NCBI GenBank assembly: GCA_963791625.1
Contig: CAWBTA010000015.1
Span: 124,001-188,000 of the forward strand
Direction of reading: 5' to 3'
DNA from: JANMCE01 sp963791625
GTDB lineage: Bacteria > Actinomycetota > Acidimicrobiia > Acidimicrobiales > Ilumatobacteraceae
Length of the DNA: 64,000 nucleotides
The notes beneath the pieces are model-generated. The model was given only the letters and a program-made list of their open reading frames with translations, ran no database searches and was not told the origin of the DNA. A program made the position numbers and the translations under genes. Shown in pieces: positions 24,668 through 32,786 of the stretch. Every line of letters begins with the position of its first letter. The first letter of the stretch is position 1.

Positions 24668-25738
24668 TCAGAGAGTTCGCGAGTAGGCCTGGATCTGGGC
24701 GACGGTCAGGTCGAAAAGATCGCCGGGTGATTGGGCAGCGGCTTCCCATTCCCAGGTCATGGCCAGCGCTTCACGAGCGGTCATGCGGGGCGACCATCCG
24801 AGGGATCGGGTCGCCAACGTGCTGTCCAAGGCCAACAGTGGCGCCTCCGCGAATGGGGCGACGGCAACCTTGTCCCATGAGCCTCGACCCATCAGCGAGT
24901 ACAGCTCGGTGACCAGTTCCGACACGGTGTCTCGTACCGTGAGCGGGTCGGGTCCGAAGTTCAGTGCGTGAGGCGACTCGGCAGGCCGGGACACGATGTC
25001 CTCGGCGTACAGAAGGTAGCCCGACAGCGGTTCAAGCACGTGCTGCCACGGGCGCGTTGCGTTCGGGCTGCGCAGGATGAGGGTGCGATCGTGCAGCGCG
25101 GCGTCGATAGCATCGGGCACGATGCGGTCCATGTGACGATCCCCACCGCCGATCACGTTCCCCGCGCGGGCGGTTACCAGCGCAATGTTTCGGGCCGCGA
25201 AGTAGCTCGCTCGCATCGAGTCCGCAGCGATCTCGGAGGCCGATTTCGATGCCGAGTACGGATCGTGCCCGCCGAGTGGAGCGTCCTCGTTCAAGGGGGT
25301 GCCCGAGCCATCGTTGCGGTACACCTTGTCGCTCGTAATCACTACGACGCCTTCGAGCCCGTCGAGGTGACGCACGGCTTCAAGCACAGACACGGTCCCC
25401 ACCACGTTGATGGAGAACGTCTCAACCGGCGTGACATAGCTGATGCCGACGATCGGTTGCGCGGCGAGATGAAACACCAGGTGCGGCTGGAACTCCGTCA
25501 CCAGTTTGCGGACCGTCTCGGTGTCGCGGATGTCGCCCCGGAAGTCTTGTATCAAGAGCGTTGAGGAGATTCGGTCGAACACGCCACCTGCTACGGGGGG
25601 CCATGAGTAGCCCATGACCTCCGCGCCCAAGTGCTGCAGCCAGACGGCCAGCCATGCGCCTTTGAAACCGGTGTGCCCGGTGAGAAACACCCGGCGACCC
25701 TTCCAGAAACCCGGATCGGGCAGGCGAGCGGATGGCAT
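24668..25738 (-). CDS. rfbG: CDP-glucose 4,6-dehydratase
   Basis: A 356-residue extended SDR. FWKGRRVFLTGHTGFKGAWLAVWL is the RfbG-specific opening (G-K-R-V-F-x-TGHTGFKG-W); VVITSDKVYRND and DPYSASKSASE give the Ser/Thr and YxxxK active site; TARAGNVIGGGDRHMDRIVPD is the substrate loop. It makes CDP-4-keto-6-deoxyglucose, precursor of dideoxy sugars. No other CDP-sugar gene is adjacent, so its pathway lies outside the window. Leaderless -10 TACCTT at 25746-25751 is 7 nt before the ATG. Confidence 0.9.
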   Translation of the reverse strand: MPSARLPDPGFWKGRRVFLTGHTGFKGAWLAVWLQHLGAEVMGYSWPPVAGGVFDRISSTLLIQDFRGDIRDTETVRKLVTEFQPHLVFHLAAQPIVGISYVTPVETFSINVVGTVSVLEAVRHLDGLEGVVVITSDKVYRNDGSGTPLNEDAPLGGHDPYSASKSASEIAADSMRASYFAARNIALVTARAGNVIGGGDRHMDRIVPDAIDAALHDRTLILRSPNATRPWQHVLEPLSGYLLYAEDIVSRPAESPHALNFGPDPLTVRDTVSELVTELYSLMGRGSWDKVAVAPFAEAPLLALDSTLATRSLGWSPRMTAREALAMTWEWEAAAQSPGDLFDLTVAQIQAYSRTL

Positions 25739-25745
25739 AACTACG

Positions 25746-25751
25746 AAGGTA
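25746..25751 (-). promoter_or_regulatory. Leaderless -10 element for rfbG
   Basis: TACCTT on the minus strand, 7 nt before ATG 25738, in the 35-bp gap shared with the divergent nuclease gene. Confidence 0.45.
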
Positions 25752-25773
25752 TGCGATAGCCGGGCAGAATGAC

Positions 25774-26712
25774 ATGGTGAGCATGCCCGCTGAGCACCTG
25801 AACCCGGCCCAGCAGGAAGTCATCAACCTGCTCGGCAAAAGCCCTGCACCCGTCGCATGGGATCCGACCGTGGCGGCTGACCTGAGGGACGAACTGGCCG
25901 AGGCCACCGACGATCTGTTCGGTCGAGTCGGCGACGACAAGATCTGGATCTCCAAGCACGGGCTGTCGGGGCTGCATGGGTGCGAGACCCATCACCTTGC
26001 GACCGAGGGCAAGTTCGAGTGGACGGTGCAGAACGTGCGCGGCACCATCGCCCACAAGGCTATTGAGCTGTCGATTCATTGGGACGGCGAGGCGTACCCG
26101 CTCACACTCGTTCGAGAAGCCGTGGCCCGGGTCGGCAACAGCGACCACGGTGCGGCCCGCTTCATCGAAGGTTTGGGCGATGCCGATCTGGCCGAGTTAC
26201 GCGGGGAATGCACCGACCTGGTGACCAAGTTTGCCGAGAGCTTCCCGAAACTGAAAGCCGAGTGGACGCCCGTTACCGAGAGCAAGTCCACCTACACCTT
26301 GGCCGAGGGCAAGGTCGTTTTGTCGGGCAAGGTCGACCTGACCCTCGGGCGCATCAAGGGCACGGAACCGGCCAAGGTCATCATCGACCTCAAGTCGGGT
26401 CGACGGCACAAGAACCACGTGGATGACCTGCGCTTCTACGCTCTGTTGGAGACGCTCAAGCTGGGTGTGCCGCCCCGAAAGGTGGCGTCCTACTATCTCG
26501 ATGAGGCGCGGGCGCAGGTGGAGGAAGTGACCGAAGCCGGACTGCGAGCGGCGCTGGCGAGAACGATCGACGGCATCTACAAGGCGGTCGAGTTGAAAGA
26601 GGGACGACCACCAAACGTGCAGCCCGGGCCGCCATGTCGCTGGTGCCCGGTGTCAGACGACTGCCCGGCCGGCATCGCCTTTCTTTCCGATCAGGACGAA
26701 CCCGACTTCTGA
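25774..26712 (+). CDS. PD-(D/E)XK nuclease of the RecB/Cas4-like type with predicted 4Fe-4S cluster
   Basis: A 312-residue stand-alone nuclease domain. VVLSGKVDLTLGRI...KVIIDLKSG supplies the D...D-x-K core near residues 187-210, and RFYALLETLKLG is the following Q/Y-type helix. Cysteines are placed like those of AddB/Cas4/Dna2: one early in LHGCETHHL (about residue 70) and a late trio CRWCPVSDDC (about residues 289-298). Expected to process DNA ends in repair. No CRISPR array or helicase is adjacent. Divergent from rfbG. Confidence 0.8.
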   Translation: MVSMPAEHLNPAQQEVINLLGKSPAPVAWDPTVAADLRDELAEATDDLFGRVGDDKIWISKHGLSGLHGCETHHLATEGKFEWTVQNVRGTIAHKAIELSIHWDGEAYPLTLVREAVARVGNSDHGAARFIEGLGDADLAELRGECTDLVTKFAESFPKLKAEWTPVTESKSTYTLAEGKVVLSGKVDLTLGRIKGTEPAKVIIDLKSGRRHKNHVDDLRFYALLETLKLGVPPRKVASYYLDEARAQVEEVTEAGLRAALARTIDGIYKAVELKEGRPPNVQPGPPCRWCPVSDDCPAGIAFLSDQDEPDF

Positions 26713-26723
26713 CGCGGGGCGAG

Positions 26724-28754
26724 TCAGGGACGGACGTTGAGGTGACCACCGATGAAGGTCAACACGTCGGCTCCGTCGGCGGCCATCTTCGCTTGCGGGC
26801 GGCCGGCGCCGTGCCCGGCTCGCTCGCCTTGGCGAAGAAGAATCGGGGCGTCGCCCGACGTCGCCCATTGCAAAAGCGCCGTCATCTTGCGGGCGTGGCA
26901 GGGGTCGACGCGAGTGTCGCCCTCTGCGGTGGTGATGAGCGTTGCCGGGTACATCGCGCCCTGCCGAACATGGTGGTAGGGCGAGTAGGCCCACAGCCAC
27001 GGGAACTCTTCGGCCACATCGGGGTCGCCGTATTCATGGGTCCAGAGCCGGGCGATGAGGAACTGGGGAAAGCGGATCATGTCGAGCAAGGGCACCTCGC
27101 ACACCACGGCCTTGGCGAGCTCAGGGCGTTGGGTGACGGCCGCGCCCATGAGCAGACCGCCGTTCGACCCGCCCCGGATCGCGAGTCGTTCCCGACTGGT
27201 CCGACCGGACGACACGAGGAAGTCGGCCGCCGCGTGGAAGTCGTCGAACACGTTCTGCTTGTTGGCGCGCATGCCAGCGGTGTGCCAGTCCTCCCCCTCC
27301 TCATTGCCGCCGCGAAGCCCGGCCACGGCCACCATGCCGCCGGCCTCGCACCAGGCCACGTACAGCGCGCTGAATGCTGGAGTGGATGCGATGTTGAAGC
27401 CGCCGTAACCGGTCAGCAAAACGGGGGTGTCCGATGTGGGTGTGGCGGTGTGTTGTCGCACGAGGTACATGCCGATGGAGGTGCCATCAATGCTCGGATA
27501 CGTCAAGCGGTCAACCGCAATGGTTGATGGATCAAACCCTGCTTCGGTCGTGGCCCAACCCTCAAGCCCGCGCCCGGGTGACCAGCGATACATGGCCGTC
27601 GGCATACCGAACGAGGTGAGCGCGAGGAAGAAATCGTCTTCATCCTTGTCGACGGCGATGCCCGCGATTTCGGCAAAAGCTGGCAGCGTGATCGCGCTGA
27701 CGAACGCGCCGCTGAGTTCGTGCTGCTGCAACACCCGAACGCCCGACCGCATGCCCGCCACAAACCGGTGCGTGCGTGTTCGGCCGTCGAACTCGATCAC
27801 CAGGTCGGTCTCGGGCACCAGTGTCGTCCAGAGATCAGGCGTCGCCAACGGGATCGACACGACGCGCCCGCGTGGCGCATTCAAGTTGGTGACGCCGACC
27901 AGACAGTCGCCATCGAAGACGAGACTGGTGTTGACCTCGACGCCGTCAAGGATGGTGGTCCACGTGTTGGTGGCAAGGTTCAGCAGGTGCAGATCGTTGC
28001 GGCTCCACCCAACGCTGGCGGCCACGAGCACGTGCGTGCCTTCGTCGTTCGCGGTCACCATGGTCCATGCGTCGGGGACCGGCAGATCGCCGAAGATCAG
28101 TTCGTCATCCTGCCAGGGCTGGCCGAGAACATGACGGTAGATCTTTCGGTTGTACTGATCGCCCTCTGGATAGCGGGAGTAGTAGAAGCCGGAATTGTCG
28201 GGCAGCCACGACAGTGAACAGGCGCGGGTGTTCGGGATGGTGTCGGGCAGGTTGTGGCCGGTGTCGACATCCATCACCTGCAACGTGGAGTTCTCGGTGC
28301 CACCTTCCGACAGGCCGTACGCAAGGAGCTTGCCGTCGCTGGATGGCTCCGACCAGTCAAGGGCCACGGCACCGTCATCGGCCAGGGCAGCCGGATCAAG
28401 CAACACTCGGCGCGCTGCTGTCGGGTCGGTTGCCGAGGTGACGAAGAGGATCGGCTGGGCTTGACTGCCGCTGCGGGAACTGGCAAACAACCGATCGGCT
28501 CGGCGGGCGTCGGGCCAGTCGATCGACAGGCCCATCAACGCCAAAAGGCGCTCGTGCCATCGATCGTAAGATCCGATGGAATCGAGCGCCTGCCGGGTGC
28601 GAGCGTTCTGCTCGGCGACCCAAACCTGGGTTTCAGTTGATGCTGCGTCTTCCAGCCAGCGGTAGGGGTCGGGGACCTTTACGCCGTGATAGACGTCGAC
28701 AATCGACTCACGGCGCGCCGCCGGAGCCGATGGAAGCGGGCTGGTTTCAGCCAC
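26724..28754 (-). CDS. Prolyl oligopeptidase-family serine peptidase (S9A)
   Basis: A 676-residue protein beginning VDVYHGVKVPDPYRWLED, the canonical POP N-terminus, then a seven-bladed propeller region and an alpha/beta-hydrolase catalytic domain with nucleophile elbow IRGGSNGGLLMG, the Asp region GDTRVDPCHARKM and the His in ERAGHGAGRP. The full triad is visible and the length is normal. No signal peptide, so cytosolic. It cleaves short peptides after proline. The start overlaps the end of the bL37 gene by 8 nt, indicating coupling. Confidence 0.9.
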   Translation of the reverse strand: MAETSPLPSAPAARRESIVDVYHGVKVPDPYRWLEDAASTETQVWVAEQNARTRQALDSIGSYDRWHERLLALMGLSIDWPDARRADRLFASSRSGSQAQPILFVTSATDPTAARRVLLDPAALADDGAVALDWSEPSSDGKLLAYGLSEGGTENSTLQVMDVDTGHNLPDTIPNTRACSLSWLPDNSGFYYSRYPEGDQYNRKIYRHVLGQPWQDDELIFGDLPVPDAWTMVTANDEGTHVLVAASVGWSRNDLHLLNLATNTWTTILDGVEVNTSLVFDGDCLVGVTNLNAPRGRVVSIPLATPDLWTTLVPETDLVIEFDGRTRTHRFVAGMRSGVRVLQQHELSGAFVSAITLPAFAEIAGIAVDKDEDDFFLALTSFGMPTAMYRWSPGRGLEGWATTEAGFDPSTIAVDRLTYPSIDGTSIGMYLVRQHTATPTSDTPVLLTGYGGFNIASTPAFSALYVAWCEAGGMVAVAGLRGGNEEGEDWHTAGMRANKQNVFDDFHAAADFLVSSGRTSRERLAIRGGSNGGLLMGAAVTQRPELAKAVVCEVPLLDMIRFPQFLIARLWTHEYGDPDVAEEFPWLWAYSPYHHVRQGAMYPATLITTAEGDTRVDPCHARKMTALLQWATSGDAPILLRQGERAGHGAGRPQAKMAADGADVLTFIGGHLNVRP

Positions 28755-28833
28755 GTCCCATGTTTGGACGCTTACCGTGGTTGGCCTTCGAGCGGCGCAT
28801 ACGCGCCTTCTTCTTCTTGGTCTTCTTCGACAT
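28747..28833 (-). CDS. Ribosomal protein bL37 homologue (28 aa)
   Basis: Too short for normal gene calling. The ATG at 28833 opens a 28-residue very basic peptide, SKKTKKKKARMRRSKANHG followed by KRPNMGRG, then stop. The -ANHGKRPN- ending and Lys/Arg-rich head match bL37, the small large-subunit protein described from mycobacterial ribosomes. It overlaps the following peptidase start by 8 nt. TAAGCT lies 9 nt upstream, so the transcript would have at most a very short leader. Confidence 0.78.
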   Translation of the reverse strand: MSKKTKKKKARMRRSKANHGKRPNMGRG

Positions 28834-28859
28834 AAGGGTGAGAGCTTAGTGGAGTCGGT

Positions 28860-29864
28860 TCACTTTGAACCAGCCCACGCCAGCAGGCGGTCGACCGGCC
28901 AGGTGTTGATGATGCGATCGACCGGTACTCCCCCGGCTGCAGCGATGTCGCAACCGTGCGGTTGCCACTCGAGCTGGCCGGTGGCATGGGCGTCGGAATT
29001 GATCGAGAACAAACAGTTGTAGCCGAGCGCAATGGCCAACAATTCGGGCGGCGGGTCGAGCCGTTCGGGCCGACAATTGATCTCGACAGCCGTCCCGTAT
29101 GTGGCGCAGGCGGCGAAGACGTAGTCGGCATCAAAGCTGCTCTGCGCTCGCTTTCCGATCATGCGGCCGGTGCAGTGGCCGAGGATGTCGACGTGCGGAC
29201 TGGACACGGCCAGCATCATGCGGGCTGTCATTTCCTTCGACTCCATGGCGAGTTTGGAGTGCACGCTGGCCACCACGATGTCGAGCGTTTGAAGAAGGTC
29301 ATCGTCAAGATCGAGCGAGCCGTCGATGTTGATGTCGACCTCCATACCGCTCAGAATGCGGAATGGGGCGTGGCGCTTGTTGAGTTCAGCCACTTCATCG
29401 AGCTGCTTTTCCAGCCGCTCTCGGTTCAGACCATGGGCCACCGTCAGCCGAGGCGAGTGGTCGCTGACCAGGAGGTAGTCGTGCCCGAGTGCCTTCGCGG
29501 TCTGCACCATTTTGTCGATGACGGCGCCGCCATCGGACCAGACGGAATGGCTGTGCAAATCGCCCTTCAGCACGCTTCGAATTGCCGCGCCCGCGGGCGT
29601 GATCGGAACGACCGTTTCGGTTTCGAGCTTGGCAAGGTACTCAGGCGTTTCCCCGGCCAGGGTCTGGGTAATGATCTTGGCCGTCGAGTCACCAATGGCC
29701 GGCAGTTCGGCCAGCGTTCCCGCTGCCGCCCGCGCCACGATCTCGTCGGCCGGCGTTTCGCGCAGCACATCGAGCGCCCGTGTGAACGCCTTCACCCGAT
29801 GGCCTTGATCAAACGATCGATCAAGACAGTGCATCACCCGTTCCAGCGACTCAACCGGCGTCAT
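28860..29864 (-). CDS. PHP-domain phosphoesterase with N-terminal HhH region (PolX C-terminal-like)
   Basis: A 334-residue protein. The N-terminal ~85 residues resemble the helix-hairpin-helix part of PolX (LAELPAIGDSTAKII). The PHP metal-binding set follows: KGDLHSHSVWSDGG, LLVSDHSPR, SGMEVDI, VASVHS, DILGHCTGR, VEINCRPERLDPP and INSDAHATG. The polymerase part of PolX is absent, so this is a free PHP phosphoesterase/exonuclease-like protein, probably in DNA repair. Leaderless -10 TATCCT 6 nt upstream. Confidence 0.85.
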   Translation of the reverse strand: MTPVESLERVMHCLDRSFDQGHRVKAFTRALDVLRETPADEIVARAAAGTLAELPAIGDSTAKIITQTLAGETPEYLAKLETETVVPITPAGAAIRSVLKGDLHSHSVWSDGGAVIDKMVQTAKALGHDYLLVSDHSPRLTVAHGLNRERLEKQLDEVAELNKRHAPFRILSGMEVDINIDGSLDLDDDLLQTLDIVVASVHSKLAMESKEMTARMMLAVSSPHVDILGHCTGRMIGKRAQSSFDADYVFAACATYGTAVEINCRPERLDPPPELLAIALGYNCLFSINSDAHATGQLEWQPHGCDIAAAGGVPVDRIINTWPVDRLLAWAGSK

Positions 29865-29870
29865 GATTCC

Positions 29871-29876
29871 AGGATA
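29871..29876 (-). promoter_or_regulatory. Leaderless -10 element for the PHP gene
   Basis: TATCCT on the minus strand, 6 nt before ATG 29864. Confidence 0.5.
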
Positions 29877-29906
29877 GCGGTCGTAGCGCGTACCCTTGGC
29901 GGCGTC

Positions 29907-30992
29907 ATGGAACGTTTTGGCCTGGTGGGCCTCCCGAATGCGGGCAAGTCATCTCTGTACAACGCACTCACGTCGGGCAGCGCGCTGGCCGCGCCGTACG
30001 CTTTCGCCACGAAGGATCCGAACATCGGTGTGGCCACCGTGCCCGACGAGCGGATCGACAAGTTGGCCGTCATGTCGAAGACCAAGAAGTCGATCTACGC
30101 CCAGGTTGAAGTGGTCGACATCGGCGGTCTGGTGGAAGGCGCATCGAAGGGCGAAGGCCTCGGCAACCGGTTCCTCGCCAACATCCGCGAAGTCGACGCC
30201 ATCGTGTTCGTGCTTCGGGCGTTTGAGGACGGCGACGTTCCCGGCGATCCCGATCCGCTTGAGCATCTGCGCGTTCTCGAAATCGAACTCGCCCTTGCCG
30301 ACCTGGAGACGGTGGAGAAGAACGCCACCCGCATCACCAAACAGAGCCGTATGGACAAGAGCCTCACCGAAGATGCTGAGGCGCTAAACGCGGCGCTCAA
30401 GGCGCTGGAGGATGGCCGCCCGTTGTACCGAGGCGGACTGTCGGCGAAGCACAAGGAAACACTTGAGCCGTACTTTCTGTTGACGAACAAGCCGGTGCTC
30501 GTTGTCGTCAATGTTGGCGAAGATGAGCTCGATCAGATCCCGGCCAAGATCGCTCCGGTGCAGGCCGAGTTCTCAGAGCTAGGTGATGCGGTTGAGATCA
30601 TCGGCATGTGCGTGCAACTGGAAGCAGAGGCTGCCCAACTCTCGGGCGAAGACAAGCAAGAGATGCTCGATGGGTTCGGCCTCGGCGAAGGAGCGCTCCC
30701 CCGCCTGGTGCGCGCTGCGTATCACCTGCTTGGCCTGCGAACGTTTCTCACGACCGGCGAGAAGGAAACCCGCGCCTGGACGTTCAAGGCCGGCTCGAAA
30801 GCGCCCGAGTGCGCCGGCAAGATCCACAGCGACATCCAGCGCGGCTTCATCCGCGCCGAGGTCATCCAGTGGACCGAACTGCTCGAGCTGGGCTCCTGGG
30901 CCAAAGCCAAAGACGTCGGCAAGCTCCGCGTCGAAGGCAAGGAGTACATCTTCGAAGACGGCGACGTCACCGAGTTCCGCTTCAACGTGTAG
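29907..30992 (+). CDS. ychF: Redox-regulated ATPase YchF, 3' end supplied by an integrated element
   Basis: A 361-residue Obg-family P-loop protein: GLVGLPNAGKSSLYNAL (Walker A), VEVVDIGGLVEGASKGEGLGNRFL (switch II), the altered specificity motif that prefers ATP, and the C-terminal TGS-like domain ending FRFNV. ATG 29907 starts exactly at the P-loop strand; the much longer frame from 28956 is antisense to the PHP gene and rejected. The last 16 coding bases recur at 49998-50013, so the terminal codons here (GTG TAG) come from the mobile element while the original end (GTC TAA) lies at 50012-50017. Confidence 0.93.
   Translation: MERFGLVGLPNAGKSSLYNALTSGSALAAPYAFATKDPNIGVATVPDERIDKLAVMSKTKKSIYAQVEVVDIGGLVEGASKGEGLGNRFLANIREVDAIVFVLRAFEDGDVPGDPDPLEHLRVLEIELALADLETVEKNATRITKQSRMDKSLTEDAEALNAALKALEDGRPLYRGGLSAKHKETLEPYFLLTNKPVLVVVNVGEDELDQIPAKIAPVQAEFSELGDAVEIIGMCVQLEAEAAQLSGEDKQEMLDGFGLGEGALPRLVRAAYHLLGLRTFLTTGEKETRAWTFKAGSKAPECAGKIHSDIQRGFIRAEVIQWTELLELGSWAKAKDVGKLRVEGKEYIFEDGDVTEFRFNV
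30973..30988 (+). repeat. attL core at the ychF 3' end
   Basis: AGTTCCGCTTCAACGT, identical to 49998-50013. Downstream similarity continues loosely (TA-CAGGG then TTCGCG) at both sites. It encodes the FRFNV end of YchF. Confidence 0.8.
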
Positions 30993-31089
30993 CAGGGGTT
31001 TCGCGATCTGCGGCGTTTCGGCGCGCAGTGCCTCTGAGCTGGTCTTTTCTATCCGTCTAGGTGCGTTCAGTTTCGCCCTGTTCGTTTGG

Positions 31090-31111
31090 AGGAAGGACCT
31101 GAGAAGGACCA
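31090..31111 (+). repeat. 22-bp direct repeat, left arm
   Basis: Identical over 22 bp to 49917-49938. Internally it holds two AAGGACC heptamers whose starts are 11 bp apart (about one helical turn). The position 101 nt inside the attL core suggests an integrase or Xis arm-type site. Confidence 0.7.
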
Positions 31112-31141
31112 ATCCGGGACTAACCCAGATGAGAACCTCGC

Positions 31142-31732
31142 TCAAACGGATGCCGGCTCGACGACAAGGCCCGACGAAGTCGGTCGTAGGACGGCCATTC
31201 CTCGTTGCTTCGTGTCGCTGTCGATGAGGTCTTCCAACCCGGACACTTCGAAGCCGATCAACGCGAGTCGGAAGCTGACCCGATCGAAGATCTGCCGCCC
31301 AACTAACACGAACCACTCGTCGATCGGGCGCCGCCAGACGAGCGATGACTCGTTGTCACCGAACGGGTACGCGCCAACTCGTCGGTCCGCGTTCGAGAGC
31401 GCTCCGACTGGCAGGTAGAAGTCGAGCCAATCCTCACCCGGGTCTTCTTCCCTGATGATCACGGTGCCACAGACAACGTCCGAGACACCGGGAACGGACG
31501 CGACACCACGAAGATGCCCGAACCTCTCGGCATTGCTCAAGGTCGGCTCAACCCGCTCCTGTGAGGCGGGCTCCATCGATCGCGAACCGAAGCAACCAGC
31601 GACGCCTTCGAAGCCCCAACAAGCCCGGAGAGCTGATTCAAGACGAGCGTCGTCTCGTGGTCCGAGCAGTATTGCGAGTTCGTAGAACCCACCTCTCCAG
31701 TTGTCCTCGATCAAGAAGGAAGCAGCGCTCAA
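31142..31732 (-). CDS. Hypothetical protein at the left end of the element
   Basis: A 196-residue soluble acidic protein starting at TTG 31732, with a GAGGCGAG stretch 6 nt upstream as a possible ribosome-binding site. It has hydrophobic core strands (FYELAILLG, DWLDFYLPVGAL, EWFVLVGRQIFDRVSFRLALIGFEV) but no domain I can name. No signal peptide or membrane segment. It follows the WapI-like gene on the same strand (gap 31 nt), so the two may form a unit; immunity or accessory functions are common in such positions but unproven here. Confidence 0.55.
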   Translation of the reverse strand: MSAASFLIEDNWRGGFYELAILLGPRDDARLESALRACWGFEGVAGCFGSRSMEPASQERVEPTLSNAERFGHLRGVASVPGVSDVVCGTVIIREEDPGEDWLDFYLPVGALSNADRRVGAYPFGDNESSLVWRRPIDEWFVLVGRQIFDRVSFRLALIGFEVSGLEDLIDSDTKQRGMAVLRPTSSGLVVEPASV

Positions 31733-31763
31733 TCGAGTCTCGCCTCGGCACGCGAAGAGCGGC

Positions 31764-32219
31764 TCATGAGCTCACCGAGCCCAAGACGGGATACGCGGCG
31801 AGCATCTCATCCAGAGCGGCGATCATCGGCGCGAGATCGGTCTGATCGAGGTCTGGTATCTCAAAGCTCAAAACGTTCCTCTTGGCGGGATCGTCGACCA
31901 GCGTCCCCTCGACCTTGAGGTGGCCGCGACCGTCGATCGAGATCGAGAGGTCGCCGTAGCCATCCATCGAGCTGATCTCGACCTCACCGACAAGACTCTG
32001 GTGCATTTCGCCGAGCCCTTTCCGGAGCCAGAGGAGCGTGTCGGCGCGCAGGCTCATGTTCGGATGGCTGGCGCGCAGGCATCCGACAACCAGCTCGGCC
32101 GGAGTGACTAGCCAGTTGCCGTCCCAGTAGTCGTTCGCGCCCGGGTGCTGGCGACCGAGTACGCGCAGCACGAGATGATCGCCCCGCTCGCGACCAATTC
32201 GAAGCTCCAGGTCACCCAC
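31764..32219 (-). CDS. WapI-like immunity-superfamily protein
   Basis: A 151-residue protein from GTG 32219: VGDLELRIGRERGD, then DYWDGNWLVTPAELVV, a mid-region GEVEISSMDGYGDLSISIDGRGHLKVEG and a late DLDQTDLAPMIAALDEMLAAYP. This order (E-L-R-x-R, D-NWL, G-x-G-x-L, DQT-L, YP/FP end) recalls WapI-type immunity proteins of contact-dependent systems, but the match is by pattern only. The longer minus-strand frame up to 32741 is antisense to the DUF6932 gene; GTG 32219 is supported by TACGCT 7 nt upstream. Confidence 0.55.
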   Translation of the reverse strand: MGDLELRIGRERGDHLVLRVLGRQHPGANDYWDGNWLVTPAELVVGCLRASHPNMSLRADTLLWLRKGLGEMHQSLVGEVEISSMDGYGDLSISIDGRGHLKVEGTLVDDPAKRNVLSFEIPDLDQTDLAPMIAALDEMLAAYPVLGSVSS

Positions 32220-32226
32220 ATCGCCC

Positions 32227-32232
32227 AGCGTA
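32227..32232 (-). promoter_or_regulatory. Leaderless -10 element for the WapI-like gene
   Basis: TACGCT on the minus strand, 7 nt before GTG 32219. It decides this start over the longer frame. Confidence 0.42.
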
Positions 32233-32329
32233 GGGACCGCGCCGCTTCGATGACAGCTACTTTGAGCGCTTCGCCGGCACGAACCGACTAGCGAGCTCTC
32301 GCTCGATCTCCACCGACTTACGAACCTCA

Positions 32330-32349
32330 ACACAACTGGTATGTTGTGT
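32330..32349 (+). promoter_or_regulatory. Operator and leaderless -10 for the DUF6932/XRE pair
   Basis: ACACAAC and GTTGTGT form 7-bp arms with a 6-nt spacer. The -10 TATGTT (32340-32345) lies inside it and is 6 nt before ATG 32352. A natural site for autoregulation by the XRE partner. Confidence 0.6.
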
Positions 32350-32351
32350 CG

Positions 32352-32786
32352 ATGATCCCGGCACTCGTCGATGGTCGCCTGCCAGCTGGTGAGTGGACCG
32401 CGGCTTGGACCGAGGTCGAGGAAGCCTTCGGCACGTCGAGCTGGCGGCTCCATCTCCTCAACGGGTGCCGCCGTGCGCTCGTGGCGCTGAAGACCGCCGG
32501 GTGCCGGCGGGCTTGGATCGACGGCAGCTTCGTCACCGGGAAGCTCCACCCCGGCGATATCGATGGTTGCTACGACCCGATCGGCGTCGACAGAGCACTG
32601 CTCCACCCGGCATTGCTCGATCTGTCTCCCGGCCGGCCCGCGCAGAAGGCCGAGTTCGGCTGCGAGTTCTTCCCGAACATCGTCGAGGCCGGCTCCGGTG
32701 AGTACTTCGTGGAGTTCTTTCAACGAGACCGTGATGGTCAACGCAAGGGAATCGTCGTCATAGACCTGGAGGAGTTCGAGCCATGA
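32352..32786 (+). CDS. DUF6932-like nucleotidyltransferase-fold protein (possible toxin)
   Basis: A 144-residue protein. CRRAWIDGSFVTGKLHPGDIDGCYD contains the GS...D-x-D arrangement of minimal nucleotidyltransferases in the form I associate with DUF6932 proteins. The start is chosen at ATG 32352 because it is 6 nt after a TATGTT -10; an in-frame GTG lies at 32346. It overlaps the XRE gene by 4 nt, and the pair looks like a toxin-antitoxin unit in which the NTase modifies a target and the XRE protein represses. Function not demonstrated. Confidence 0.68.
   Translation: MIPALVDGRLPAGEWTAAWTEVEEAFGTSSWRLHLLNGCRRALVALKTAGCRRAWIDGSFVTGKLHPGDIDGCYDPIGVDRALLHPALLDLSPGRPAQKAEFGCEFFPNIVEAGSGEYFVEFFQRDRDGQRKGIVVIDLEEFEP

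Noticed and set aside
28956..30992. A 678-codon plus-strand frame covering ychF plus a long N-terminal extension
   Set aside because: The extension is antisense to the well-supported PHP gene; YchF proteins start at the P-loop strand, matching ATG 29907.
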